Shown here: positions 1-8,082 of the stretch, one piece after another
Position numbering within the stretch: position 1 is the stretch's first letter
Layout of the letters: every line of letters begins with the position of its first letter
Origin: Alkalicoccus luteus
GTDB taxonomy: Bacteria; Bacillota; Bacilli; Bacillales; Salisediminibacteriaceae
Length of the DNA stretch: 64,000 bases
Assembly (NCBI GenBank): GCA_052061695.1
Contig: JBPZEY010000008.1
Direction: 5' to 3' (one strand)
Program-made: the position numbers and the translations under genes
Notes under the pieces: model-generated
Databases searched by the model: none
The model's input: the letters and a program-made list of their open reading frames with translations, nothing else
Told to the model about the DNA's origin: nothing

Positions 1-152
1 CCGAAAAACATCTGGATCGTTAGATTATATGACAAAAGCCAGCGTGGTTTCACCCAATTGTTGGTTTTATTGTCTTATTTTTCTGAAAACAGGTTGCGCT
101 TTTTATTTCGGAAGGCGAAAATTAAGATATTATCCTACAGGGAGGTTTTAAA

Positions 153-1394
153 ATGAAGAAGAAGGTACTTGGCATCAGTTTAGCAGCGACGATGGCAGCG
201 TCCGTTGTGCTGCCAGGGAGTCTTGGCGCAGAGCCGCAGTCGAAACCGAACGGGCCGTGGATCCAGCCTGGTCAACAGGTAATGCTGGAAAGCTTTTTGT
301 CTCCGGATGAGCTGCATAAAAAGCTGGAGCAGATCAACGAGCGGGACCGCCACGACCGCATGGAGCTGGAGGTAGTCGGCCACTCTGCTACATACGATTA
401 TCCGATTTATGTGGCGAAGTTTGGGGACGCGGATACCGATAACCCTAAAGTATTTTTGCAGACGCAGATTCACGGTGATGAACAGGCAGGCACAGAAGCT
501 GCCGTCAGCCTGATCCACAACCTGACGATGAGCAACAACCGCGACGTGCGCACGATTCTTGATAACGTGACCGTCTACATTCTGCCGATGCTGAACCCGG
601 ATGGATCGGAAACGTTCGAGGTCGAGCAGGGACAGGCGAAGCAGCGTCAGAATATTCAGGAGTGGACGCCGGAAGAGTGGGGACTGGCAGAGGATACGTC
701 AGCGCCATGGTACTACCGGCCGGACACGGTGAGCGGCGAGCTCGGCTTTGACGTCAACCGCGACTTCCATCCGGATTTGTCATTTGAGCTGTCGCCGGAA
801 GAAGCAGACCTGCTTCCGGGACTCGGAACGGAGCCGGGCTTCTACGTGACGCCGGAAGCAAGAGCCTCGCGCGACGTATTTGAAGAGCTGGAGCCGGATC
901 TGTTTATCGACCATCATCACCGTTACAGCAACGTCGTTTCAGAGGACGATGACCGGCTCAACACGCTGCAGCTGATTGCGCAGGTCGTAGATGAGGACAA
1001 CGTCGTTTCCTACGACGGAACAGATTACCAGCTGAGCGAAGAGTCTCTTGAACTTTCCAAGCAGGTAAACTCGCACGTGTACCAACAGCTTCAGCGCGGC
1101 AACTCGCCGTTTGGCGCTATCAGCCGCTTCCCGGAAGTGGATCTTCCAGGTACCGCACTCGGGAGCTACTCGCTGAACGATGCCGCGATCATGCTCTATG
1201 AAACGCGCGGCCAGCAGCATCCTGACGGCCACACCGGCCAGAAAGCGAACGGCATGCTGATTCAGCAGACGTACGTCGGCCTCTATGAGACGCTGCTCGG
1301 ACTGGCGACCGGTGAAATCTATGACATTGACCCGGACTTCTACGACACCGAAATTCCAGAAAACAGCCCGCGGATTGGGCCACCGAATATGTAA
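153..1394 (+). CDS. Secreted M14-family zinc carboxypeptidase
   Basis: This is an exported metallopeptidase expected to remove C-terminal residues or cleave peptides outside the cell. It has 413 residues. Residues 1-26 form a typical Sec signal peptide with a lysine-rich start and a hydrophobic core, probably cut after LGA. The M14 zinc motif HxxE is visible as QIHGDEQAG (His107, Glu110). A DHHHR segment further on probably gives the third zinc ligand, and YETRGQ near the C terminus carries the probable catalytic glutamate. A GGAGG ribosome site lies about 8 bases before the start. The protein is acidic, as expected for an exported protein of a salt-adapted organism. It stands alone, followed by two terminator hairpins. 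The family is clear; the substrate is unknown. Confidence 0.88.
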   Translation: MKKKVLGISLAATMAASVVLPGSLGAEPQSKPNGPWIQPGQQVMLESFLSPDELHKKLEQINERDRHDRMELEVVGHSATYDYPIYVAKFGDADTDNPKVFLQTQIHGDEQAGTEAAVSLIHNLTMSNNRDVRTILDNVTVYILPMLNPDGSETFEVEQGQAKQRQNIQEWTPEEWGLAEDTSAPWYYRPDTVSGELGFDVNRDFHPDLSFELSPEEADLLPGLGTEPGFYVTPEARASRDVFEELEPDLFIDHHHRYSNVVSEDDDRLNTLQLIAQVVDEDNVVSYDGTDYQLSEESLELSKQVNSHVYQQLQRGNSPFGAISRFPEVDLPGTALGSYSLNDAAIMLYETRGQQHPDGHTGQKANGMLIQQTYVGLYETLLGLATGEIYDIDPDFYDTEIPENSPRIGPPNM

Positions 1395-1402
1395 GAAAAA
1401 AG

Positions 1403-1433
1403 GAATCTCCCTGATCGGGAAAGATCAGGGGGT
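1403..1433 (+). terminator. Hairpin after the M14 peptidase
   Basis: The arms TCCCTGATC and GATCAGGGGG flank a short loop just after the stop codon. The run of T that follows is poor, so it may act as a 3' stabilising stem as much as a terminator. Confidence 0.5.
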
Positions 1434-1446
1434 GCCGCATACTTAG

Positions 1447-1490
1447 AAAAAGCAGCCCGATCTCAAGGGGGAGAGATCGGGCTGCTTATA
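1447..1490. terminator. Bidirectional terminator between the peptidase and nanK
   Basis: A perfect 14-bp stem (1451-1464 with 1473-1486, arm AGCAGCCCGATCTC) has an A run on its left. It can end leftward transcription of the nan operon as well as rightward transcription of the peptidase. Confidence 0.8.
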
Positions 1491-1512
1491 TTCGAATAAG
1501 TGTAGCAGAATG

Positions 1513-2415
1513 TTAGTATGAGTGATGCTGCTTGAGGTGATGATAAAGTGCCCCCAGCAGATTGGCGTCGTTTTGATGAGTCGCTGTACGGACATGCAGT
1601 GGCTTGTAAGACGCCATGATCCGGGAATCGACGTAGTACTGGATCTTATCGGAGATGAATGTGCCCTGTTCGGCTATGCCGCCACCGATGACGATCATAG
1701 ACGGATTAAAAGCATGGGCAAGAGATTTAATCCCAAGCGAGACGTATGACGCCCACTCTTCAATAGCTGCAAGTTCCTCTTGGCTTCCGGACTGTGCATT
1801 TTGAAAATAAACAGGGAGCGTTTTGCTGCTGGACGTTTTCTTCTGCAACTGTTGTTCCAGCGCGCGGCTGGAAGCATACATTTCAAAGCAGCCGCTGTCA
1901 CCGCAAGGGCAGGCTATACCGCCCGCAGCAAAGTGCATATGCCCGAATTCTCCAGCGGAATAACTGTTTCCATGATACAGAGCATGATCTATCATCACAG
2001 CGCCGCCGATCCCGGTACCAAAGCTTAAACAAAGAACATTGGCATGAGCCTGGGCGACTCCTTTCCACTTTTCTCCAAGCAGTGTACAGTTCACATCGTT
2101 CTCAAGCGAAACCGGCACCTTAAACTGATCTTCTAATTCACTTTTCACCGGGGTGCCGGTGTAGTCTGGAAGGGACTCCGTAGCAAAAACGACGCGTCCG
2201 TTCCTACTGTCTATCTGCCCTGCAGAGCTGATGGCAATGCCTTGAACAGGGTGTTCGTTAAGAAGCGCTTTACAAAGGCCAAGAACCGTTTCCATTACTG
2301 GGGTTTGGCGATCTTTCCCAAGGGTCGGAACCCGTCTTATATGATGGAGACTTCCGTCTGCAGCAGCAAGGCCGTATTTAATCGTTGTTCCTCCGATATC
2401 CAATACTGCATACAT
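1513..2415 (-). CDS. nanK: ROK-family kinase, probable N-acetylmannosamine kinase
   Basis: The protein is 300 residues with an N-terminal ATP-binding motif DIGGTTIKYGL and the ROK zinc-binding motif CPCGDSGC, which together define ROK sugar kinases. There is no N-terminal HTH, so this is an enzyme and not a ROK repressor. It is the last gene of the leftward operon with NanA, NanE and the TRAP genes. The likely reaction is therefore ATP-dependent phosphorylation of N-acetylmannosamine to ManNAc-6-P, between NanA and NanE. A strong AAAGGAGGA ribosome site precedes the start, 18 bases after siaM. Glucokinase activity cannot be excluded from sequence; the assignment rests on context. Confidence 0.85.
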   Translation of the reverse strand: MYAVLDIGGTTIKYGLAAADGSLHHIRRVPTLGKDRQTPVMETVLGLCKALLNEHPVQGIAISSAGQIDSRNGRVVFATESLPDYTGTPVKSELEDQFKVPVSLENDVNCTLLGEKWKGVAQAHANVLCLSFGTGIGGAVMIDHALYHGNSYSAGEFGHMHFAAGGIACPCGDSGCFEMYASSRALEQQLQKKTSSSKTLPVYFQNAQSGSQEELAAIEEWASYVSLGIKSLAHAFNPSMIVIGGGIAEQGTFISDKIQYYVDSRIMASYKPLHVRTATHQNDANLLGALYHHLKQHHSY

Positions 2416-2433
2416 GAAGAATCCTCCTTTTTA

Positions 2434-3711
2434 TTACCGAAGCATTTCAGGTACAAAGGTGATGATCTGCGGGAAGAAAATAACGACCAGCAGAATAAAT
2501 AAAAACGGGATAATAAACGGGATAACCCCGCGGTACATCGTGCCCATCGGTATTTCTCCCACCCTGGATACGACGAACAAGGCCATACCCATCGGCGGTG
2601 TTAAAATGCCGATCATTAAGTTAATAATAACAAAGACGCCGAAGAAAACGGGATCAATGCCGGCATTCAAAATAACCGGAATCAATACAGGCACGACGAG
2701 TACGAGCAGTGCCAGCGCTTCAATAAACGTGCCGAGAATCAATAGCAAAAGGCTGATAATGATCAGCAGCAGAATTGGGTTTTCCGTAATCGTCAGAAAA
2801 AAGTCTGCAACGATCGTCGGCACACGCTCTCTGGCAATGAATTGTCCGAAAAACTCGACGCCCATCATCATTAAAACCACAACCCCGGTCAACTTCAGCG
2901 AGTAGACGAAGTTATCGACTACTTTACGGATCGTTAATTGACGGTATACAACAAATCCTAAAAACAAGGCATAGACGGTACTGACGGCAGCAGCTTCCGT
3001 CGGTGTGAAAAAACCGGAAAGAATACCGCCGATGATAATGACTGGTGTGATCAGGGCCCAGAACGACTTGCCAAAGCTGCGAAGGACCTCACGGAAGGGG
3101 GCCCGCGGTGCGATGGGATAGTTCCGCTTTCTGGCGAGAAAATACATCGTCCCGAATAGCGACAGGGAAATTAACAGCCCTGGTACAATACCTGCAGCGA
3201 ACATTTGAGCCACAGAGACATTCGCAATCGCGGCGTAAATGATTAAGTTAATGCTCGGCGGGATAATACCGCTGAGAATAGCGGAAGAAGCAGTGAGTCC
3301 GCCGTTGATATCATCATGATACCCGGCTTCACGCATGCTTTTAATTTCAAGCTGACCAAGGCCGCCGGCATCAGCGAGCGCAGACCCGGATTTTCCGGCA
3401 AAAATTAAGCTGGCGAGAATATTGACGTGCCCGATGCCACCTTTAACATGGCCGACAGTCGACCTCGCAAAGTTAAAGATACTGTCCGTGATGCCAGAGG
3501 AATTCATAAGTGCTCCGGTCAAAATAAAGAAAGGCACTGCCAGGAGCGTGAAGCTGTCGATACCGCTGATAAAATTTGATCCTGCTGCATATACGACAGA
3601 CCAGTCATTCGTTAAAAAGTAGAGAAATCCGGCCAAAATAAGAGAGAAGCCGATAGGCATATTCAGAAATATTAATACGAGCCATATGAGAAAAATCAGC
3701 CAAATTTCCAT
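2434..3711 (-). CDS. siaM: TRAP transporter large permease (DctM/SiaM type)
   Basis: This 425-residue, very hydrophobic protein has the repeated membrane segments of the DctM family (usually 11-12 helices). Typical features are the N-terminal NMPIGFSL segment and the GxxPPS-like and TPPMGMAL motifs in the transport core. It is the ion-coupled translocation subunit of a TRAP transporter in the cytoplasmic membrane. Its start codon shares one base with the stop of siaQ, which implies translational coupling. Neighbouring nanA, nanE and nanK point to N-acetylneuraminate as the substrate. The specificity is inferred from context. Confidence 0.92.
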   Translation of the reverse strand: MEIWLIFLIWLVLIFLNMPIGFSLILAGFLYFLTNDWSVVYAAGSNFISGIDSFTLLAVPFFILTGALMNSSGITDSIFNFARSTVGHVKGGIGHVNILASLIFAGKSGSALADAGGLGQLEIKSMREAGYHDDINGGLTASSAILSGIIPPSINLIIYAAIANVSVAQMFAAGIVPGLLISLSLFGTMYFLARKRNYPIAPRAPFREVLRSFGKSFWALITPVIIIGGILSGFFTPTEAAAVSTVYALFLGFVVYRQLTIRKVVDNFVYSLKLTGVVVLMMMGVEFFGQFIARERVPTIVADFFLTITENPILLLIIISLLLLILGTFIEALALLVLVVPVLIPVILNAGIDPVFFGVFVIINLMIGILTPPMGMALFVVSRVGEIPMGTMYRGVIPFIIPFLFILLVVIFFPQIITFVPEMLR

Positions 3712-4184
3712 CAGTCACTGCCTCCAATTCGATCGTGGCGCAGATCCTTTACAATTCTCTCGACTAGTCGGACTGCCATCAGCAGGGTCAGCAGAGGCAG
3801 GGCCACATACATATAAAAATAAGAAATGTCGAGCGAAACCATGTCATGCCGGCTTTGCCGCTCTAAAATTGGGAGACTGATATAAAGAATCAGAATCAGA
3901 CACGCAAGAATCAGCACGTGATTAAATAGATAGACCGCTTTTTGAACGGCGGGAGAAAAGCGGTTGACCAGCACATCGATCGACACATGGCTGCCATCTT
4001 TTACGCAAGAGATCACGCCTAAATAGCCGACGTAAATAAAGATCAGCTTAGAAAGCTGCTCAGACCACACCAGAGGAGCGCCAATCCCCTGATGAGATAA
4101 AATCTGAACAACGAGGATCAGGAGCATGAAGGCAAACAAGATACTCCCGACGATTTCTTCAAAGTTTTCAATGAATTTTTTCAT
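3711..4184 (-). CDS. siaQ: TRAP transporter small permease (DctQ/SiaQ type)
   Basis: The protein has 157 residues and four predicted membrane helices, the standard size and layout of DctQ subunits. WSEQLSKLIFIYVGYLG fits the conserved W-x-E-E/Q-x-x-R/K segment near helix 2. It pairs with the large permease to form the TRAP membrane domain. It lies 21 bases after siaP and overlaps siaM by one base. In some sialic acid systems Q and M are fused; here they are separate genes. Confidence 0.9.
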   Translation of the reverse strand: MKKFIENFEEIVGSILFAFMLLILVVQILSHQGIGAPLVWSEQLSKLIFIYVGYLGVISCVKDGSHVSIDVLVNRFSPAVQKAVYLFNHVLILACLILILYISLPILERQSRHDMVSLDISYFYMYVALPLLTLLMAVRLVERIVKDLRHDRIGGSD

Positions 4185-4205
4185 GCATGATCGCCACCTG
4201 ACCGA

Positions 4206-5282
4206 TTATTCGCGTGCGTCCTCAATGACCTGCATGTACTCTTCTGCACCTTCACCGATGTTCTCTAAGTGATGGTCATAGGAATCTTCCAGAGCTTCTT
4301 CAAAAGGAGCCAGATCCGGTTCGATCACCGTCATCCCTTCTTCTTCGAAGAACGCGACAAGCTCTTCTTCCTCTTCTTCAAAGAGGGAAGTGTGCAGATC
4401 GACTGCTTCAGCAATACCTTCTTCCAGCATTGTTTGATGTTCTTCAGACAGCTCGTCCCAAGTCTGCTGGCTGACGACATAGTTGGCATCGTTGACCACG
4501 TGGTGGGTCATGATGAGATAGTCTTGTACCTCATAGAACGAGTTCGCCTCTATCAGAGAAAGCGGGTTCTCCTGCGCGTCTACTTGGCCAGTCTGCAGCG
4601 CTAGGTAGACTTCATCAAAGGCCATCGGGGTCGGGTTGGCACCGGTATATTCGGCATAGTCCAGCAGATTCTGCGCTTCCGGTACGCGGAGGCTCAGACC
4701 GGCCATATCGTCAATCGACTGAATTTCCGAGCTGGACGTCGTCTGTCTTGTACCGTTGTAAGCTGTGTCGACTACGCGCATGCCGTGCTCCTGTTCGAGT
4801 TCATCCAGAAGCTCTTCTCCGTAGCTGGTATCATAAAGGACACGCTCTAAATGAGCGAAATCATCGATCATATAAGCCAGCATGAGCAATTCAGCCCGCG
4901 GCACCCACTCACCGAAGCGTCCGGCTTCGGAAAGTGTAATATCAAGCGTGCCGTCCTCTACTTCTCCGAGCATATCCAGGTCTGTTCCCAGCTGGGCGTC
5001 CGGATAAATATTGAGGGTTACTGCACCATCTGATTCCTCTTCAAGATACTCTGCAAGGCGTTCTGCAGCAGCATATTCATTGGACTGTGTACCTTGCTGC
5101 ATTCCAAAGCTAAGCGTGATTTCCTCTTCAGCTGCTTCAGCATTTTCTTCATTTTCTGTTTGATTTTCAGCAGCACCGTTTTCTGCCTCTGCGTTTCCGC
5201 CGTTTTCATTTGCATCATTGCCGCAGGCTGCCAAAAATAGTCCACCCATCGTTACGAGAGAGATGCCCATTATTTTTTTCAT
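4206..5282 (-). CDS. siaP: TRAP substrate-binding lipoprotein (DctP/SiaP type)
   Basis: This is a 358-residue extracytoplasmic solute receptor. Residues 1-20 form a lipoprotein signal ending in LAAC (Cys20), so it is anchored to the outer face of the membrane. A low-complexity acidic Asn/Glu linker of about 30 residues precedes the DctP fold. The fold carries family landmarks such as LRVPEAQN, with the arginine that usually binds the substrate carboxylate, and NPTPMAFDEVYLALQTGQVDAQENP. The start overlaps the nanE stop by one base, with GGGAGG upstream inside nanE. Sialic acid is the inferred ligand because of the operon. Confidence 0.92.
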   Translation of the reverse strand: MKKIMGISLVTMGGLFLAACGNDANENGGNAEAENGAAENQTENEENAEAAEEEITLSFGMQQGTQSNEYAAAERLAEYLEEESDGAVTLNIYPDAQLGTDLDMLGEVEDGTLDITLSEAGRFGEWVPRAELLMLAYMIDDFAHLERVLYDTSYGEELLDELEQEHGMRVVDTAYNGTRQTTSSSEIQSIDDMAGLSLRVPEAQNLLDYAEYTGANPTPMAFDEVYLALQTGQVDAQENPLSLIEANSFYEVQDYLIMTHHVVNDANYVVSQQTWDELSEEHQTMLEEGIAEAVDLHTSLFEEEEEELVAFFEEEGMTVIEPDLAPFEEALEDSYDHHLENIGEGAEEYMQVIEDARE

Positions 5283-5971
5283 CAGTACTTTTCCTCCCTT
5301 TGAAGAGATATAGGTTCAGTTGGTATTGCTTTAGAAAATCGTTCTGTTAAAAACTGCGGACGTGTGATAGCACTTCCGACGACCACTTTTTCAGCCCCAA
5401 GCATGATCGCTTTTCGTGCCGTATCCGGCGTATTCATGTTTCCTTCAGCGAAAACCGGAAGAGACGTCTCAGCTAAAATGTCTTTCAGGACAGCGAGCGG
5501 CTTCAGATCGGTTGAGTAAGAGGTATATCCGACCAGTGTCGTTCCGATCACGTCAACGCCCTGTGCTTCTGCAGCAATGGCTTCGTCGAATGTGGATACA
5601 TCAGCCATAAACTTCTGAGCAGGAAATTCCTCCTTTGCCTGCTGAAAGAATTCGGCAAACGTGACACCACCCGGTCGAATACGGTCAGTCGCATCAACTG
5701 CAATCCATTCCACGCCGGTGTTTGCAAGAGCCCGGACTTCTTTGATAGTCGGGGTAATGACAACCTCTGAATCGTCATACTCCTGTTTAATAATACCGAT
5801 AATCGGCAGATCGACTTCTTGTTTGATGGCTTGGATATCCTGTACAGAGTTAGCACGAATGCCGCTCGCTCCGCCCTGATAGGCAGCGAGTGCCATTTTG
5901 GACATAATGAAAGAGCTGTGCAGCGGTTCATCTTCAAGAGCCTGACAGGATACAATTAATTTGTTATTCAT
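5282..5971 (-). CDS. nanE: N-acetylmannosamine-6-phosphate 2-epimerase
   Basis: A 229-residue TIM-barrel protein of the NanE family, which converts ManNAc-6-P to GlcNAc-6-P. Family landmarks are LIVSCQAL at the start, GASGIRANS, PIIGIIKQ, WIAVDATDR and FAEGNMNTP. I chose the ATG at 5971 because an AGGAG site lies 8 bases upstream. An in-frame GTG at 5980 overlaps that site. The gene follows nanA by 27 bases and is coupled to siaP. GlcNAc-6-P deacetylase and deaminase genes are not in this window. Confidence 0.93.
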   Translation of the reverse strand: MNNKLIVSCQALEDEPLHSSFIMSKMALAAYQGGASGIRANSVQDIQAIKQEVDLPIIGIIKQEYDDSEVVITPTIKEVRALANTGVEWIAVDATDRIRPGGVTFAEFFQQAKEEFPAQKFMADVSTFDEAIAAEAQGVDVIGTTLVGYTSYSTDLKPLAVLKDILAETSLPVFAEGNMNTPDTARKAIMLGAEKVVVGSAITRPQFLTERFSKAIPTEPISLQREEKY

Positions 5972-5998
5972 CGCTTCCACTCCTACTACCGTGCAGCG

Positions 5999-6883
5999 TT
6001 AATTAAGACTGTTCGAGCTTGTTGATTCATTTATAACTGCTTCGACTTTGCGCTTTTCTGCATCAGTTAAATTCTTAAATGGAAATTTCATAAAGCCTGC
6101 TTCCATATCCTGCAGGGTCAAGGCATACTTTAGGGAAGGATAAATACCGACAGCAACGAGCTTGAGAATTTCGTCTTTTACCTGAAGCTGAAGCTTTTGC
6201 GCTTCTTCTTTTTTCCCTTCAAGAAAAAGATCGCGAATCTGAGTAGTCTGTCGTCCGTAAAGTGTATAGGTGCTTCCAATTGCACCGTCAGCGCCAGCCT
6301 CCAGAAAGTCGGCGTACATTTCATCCGACCCGCTGTAAAAATCGGATGATGGATACGTTTCTTTTAATCGTTTAAACTGCTCTAGGTCTGAGTCCGTGTA
6401 CTTCACACCTGTCACTCCCGGTATGTGGAGCAGCTTGCCGTACTGTTCGAGGGTGAAGTGGGCTCCTGTATACGACGGATTCGAATAAATAATCATCGGA
6501 AGAAAGGTCGCTTCCGTCAATTTGACGTAGTAGTCGTAGATCTCGTCGAATGAAAACTGGTAATAGTACGGGGTGATGGCGGAAACAGCATCGTACTGCA
6601 GGCTTTCACAGTATGCCGCCAGTTCGAGCGCCTCTTCAATGTTCAACGAGCCGATCTGTGCGGTCAGTTTAAAATCCGAACCTGCTTCGTCCTTCACGAT
6701 CTCAAACAGTTGCTTTCGCTGGGAGATGTTCATAAGGAAGCCTTCTCCAGTAGAGCCTCCCACGTATAAGCCGTCCACCTTCATCACATCCCGGTTGTGC
6801 CGGACAAGCTGACGGAGGCCCGTTTCATGAATCTGACCATCCTCCGTAAATGGTGTTAACAGTGCGGTCATAATCGTACTCAA
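5999..6883 (-). CDS. nanA: N-acetylneuraminate lyase
   Basis: A 294-residue member of the DapA/NAL aldolase superfamily, which cleaves sialic acid to N-acetylmannosamine and pyruvate through a Schiff base. Visible landmarks are YVGGSTGEGFL (the GSTGE carboxylate loop), ITPYYYQFSFDEI, and GVKYTDSDLEQ, which carries the Schiff-base lysine. It is the first gene of the operon, directly behind a promoter with a cre-like site. The start is either TTG at 6883, with AAGGAG and GGAG upstream, or an in-frame ATG at 6871 without a good ribosome site. I prefer the TTG. Confidence 0.94.
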   Translation of the reverse strand: MSTIMTALLTPFTEDGQIHETGLRQLVRHNRDVMKVDGLYVGGSTGEGFLMNISQRKQLFEIVKDEAGSDFKLTAQIGSLNIEEALELAAYCESLQYDAVSAITPYYYQFSFDEIYDYYVKLTEATFLPMIIYSNPSYTGAHFTLEQYGKLLHIPGVTGVKYTDSDLEQFKRLKETYPSSDFYSGSDEMYADFLEAGADGAIGSTYTLYGRQTTQIRDLFLEGKKEEAQKLQLQVKDEILKLVAVGIYPSLKYALTLQDMEAGFMKFPFKNLTDAEKRKVEAVINESTSSNSLN

Positions 6884-6914
6884 CGATTCTCCACTCCTTT
6901 CCTTTGCTTAGATT

Positions 6915-6928
6915 CGTAAGCGCTTTCG
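6915..6928. promoter_or_regulatory. cre-like site at the nan promoter
   Basis: The sequence matches 12 of 14 positions of the TGWAANCGNTNWCA consensus and sits just downstream of the -10 box. CcpA binding there would block nan transcription when preferred sugars are present. Confidence 0.5.
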
Positions 6929-6937
6929 CTTAACCTG

Positions 6938-6966
6938 AGAGTACAATAAAGAATTATTGTTGTCAA
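6938..6966 (-). promoter_or_regulatory. SigA-type promoter of the nan operon
   Basis: Read leftward, TTGACA (6961-6966) and TACTCT (6938-6943) are separated by 17 bases. The -35 is perfect and the -10 is weak, which suits a regulated promoter. Confidence 0.6.
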
Positions 6967-6982
6967 ATTAAATTTATAAAAA

Positions 6983-6995
6983 GGAGTAAAACTCC
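6983..6995. promoter_or_regulatory. Palindromic operator GGAGTNNNACTCC upstream of nanA
   Basis: The dyad reads GGAGTTTTACTCC toward nanA. It ends 16 bases before the -35 box. The same dyad lies at the same distance from the sialidase promoter, so it is the likely binding site of the RpiR regulator encoded between them. Confidence 0.6.
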
Positions 6996-7062
6996 AAAAT
7001 GCTTTTTATTTAGCTGAAACTCCTGTAGGATAGTAAAAAAGAAGAAAAGAGAGGATGGGCCG

Positions 7063-7914
7063 ATGAAAACGAATCAGGAATCGATCCAACAGCATCAGGC
7101 AAAGCTGACGGTCTTAATGGAAAACCATAAGACCTCGTTTACGAAATCGGAAAATAAAGTGTACAGCTACATTCTTGACCACTTTAGCGATGTCATGTAC
7201 CTGTCGCTTACAGAAATTGCGATGGCGTGCGAAACTGGGGAAAGTACCGTTCTCCGCTTCTGCCGGAAGATGGGGTTTAAAGGGTATCAGGATTTCAAAT
7301 TTGCTCTCGCACAGGAGCTAGCTACGTATCAGGAACCAAATGAAGAAGAGTCCTTTGTGGAAAAAATTAAGCAGAATATGCAGGAAAGCCTTCAAAACAC
7401 AAGCACCCTGATCGACCAGCAGGAGCTGGAAAATGCGATTCAGGCTCTGTACCAGAAAAACGACGTCGTCGTATACGGTATTTCCTCTTCTGCTATAGCT
7501 GGTCAGGATATGCAGAACCGATTGATGCGCATTGGGAAGAACATCGAAGTCGTTGCCGATCCGCATTTACAGATTACAAGGGCGGTATCGATGAATGAGC
7601 AGTCGCTGATCGTAGCTATCAGCCTGACGGGAAGCACCAAAGATATCGTTGATGCCGTCAAGCAGGCGAAAGCAAGGGGAGCAGAAGTAATCGCCATCAC
7701 GAACTACTCCAATTCGCCGCTGACCAAATATGCAGACCACGTGCTCCTGACAGCAGCGAAAGAAAACCCGCTGGACAGCGGATCACTTGTGTCCAAAGTA
7801 TCGCAGCTCTACGTTATCGACCTGCTCTGCACAGGGCTTACGATGCAGGATTACGAAAGAGCATCAAAAATAAAAGAAATGGTCGCCGAATCCATTTCAA
7901 GCAAGCTGTACTAA
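7063..7914 (+). CDS. RpiR/MurR-family regulator of sialic acid genes
   Basis: A 283-residue transcription factor. The N-terminal RpiR winged HTH (about residues 20-95) has the typical run LSLTEIAMACETGESTVLRFCRK followed by GYQDFKFALA. The C-terminal SIS domain (about 120-260) contains VVYGISSSAIAGQD and AISLTGSTKDIVD and is expected to bind a phosphosugar. It sits between the nan operon and the sialidase gene, so ManNAc-6-P or GlcNAc-6-P is a plausible effector, by analogy with known RpiR-type NanR regulators. The ribosome site (GAGAGG) is moderate. Paired GGAGT-ACTCC dyads flank the gene on both sides. Whether it activates or represses is not decided by sequence. Confidence 0.88.
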   Translation: MKTNQESIQQHQAKLTVLMENHKTSFTKSENKVYSYILDHFSDVMYLSLTEIAMACETGESTVLRFCRKMGFKGYQDFKFALAQELATYQEPNEEESFVEKIKQNMQESLQNTSTLIDQQELENAIQALYQKNDVVVYGISSSAIAGQDMQNRLMRIGKNIEVVADPHLQITRAVSMNEQSLIVAISLTGSTKDIVDAVKQAKARGAEVIAITNYSNSPLTKYADHVLLTAAKENPLDSGSLVSKVSQLYVIDLLCTGLTMQDYERASKIKEMVAESISSKLY

Positions 7915-7923
7915 TTCAAAAAC

Positions 7924-7960
7924 GTCCTGTCAGGCATGAGAATCCTGACAGGACTTTTCT
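7924..7960 (+). terminator. Terminator after the RpiR regulator
   Basis: A perfect 11-bp stem (GTCCTGTCAGG, 7924-7934, with 7944-7954) is followed by TTTTCT. Confidence 0.85.
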
Positions 7961-7972
7961 ATGAACTATAAT

Positions 7973-7984
7973 GGAGTTTACTCC
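7973..7984. promoter_or_regulatory. Palindromic operator GGAGTTTACTCC upstream of the sialidase
   Basis: A perfect 12-bp dyad lies exactly 16 bases upstream of TTGACA. It is shared in sequence and spacing with the site upstream of nanA. Confidence 0.6.
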
Positions 7985-8000
7985 AAAATTAATAATTATT

Positions 8001-8035
8001 TTGACAATTAATTATCTTTTTTGATAGCGTTTACA
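8001..8035 (+). promoter_or_regulatory. Sialidase promoter region with cre site
   Basis: A TTGACA -35 box lies at 8001-8006. The -10 region is weak, around GATAGC. The 14 bases at 8022-8035 match the cre consensus at 13 of 14 positions and overlap the -10 region, so CcpA repression is expected. Confidence 0.6.
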
Positions 8036-8082
8036 TCAACAGCTAAATCAGGCTGTTGATTATTTATTTCAGGAGGGATCGA

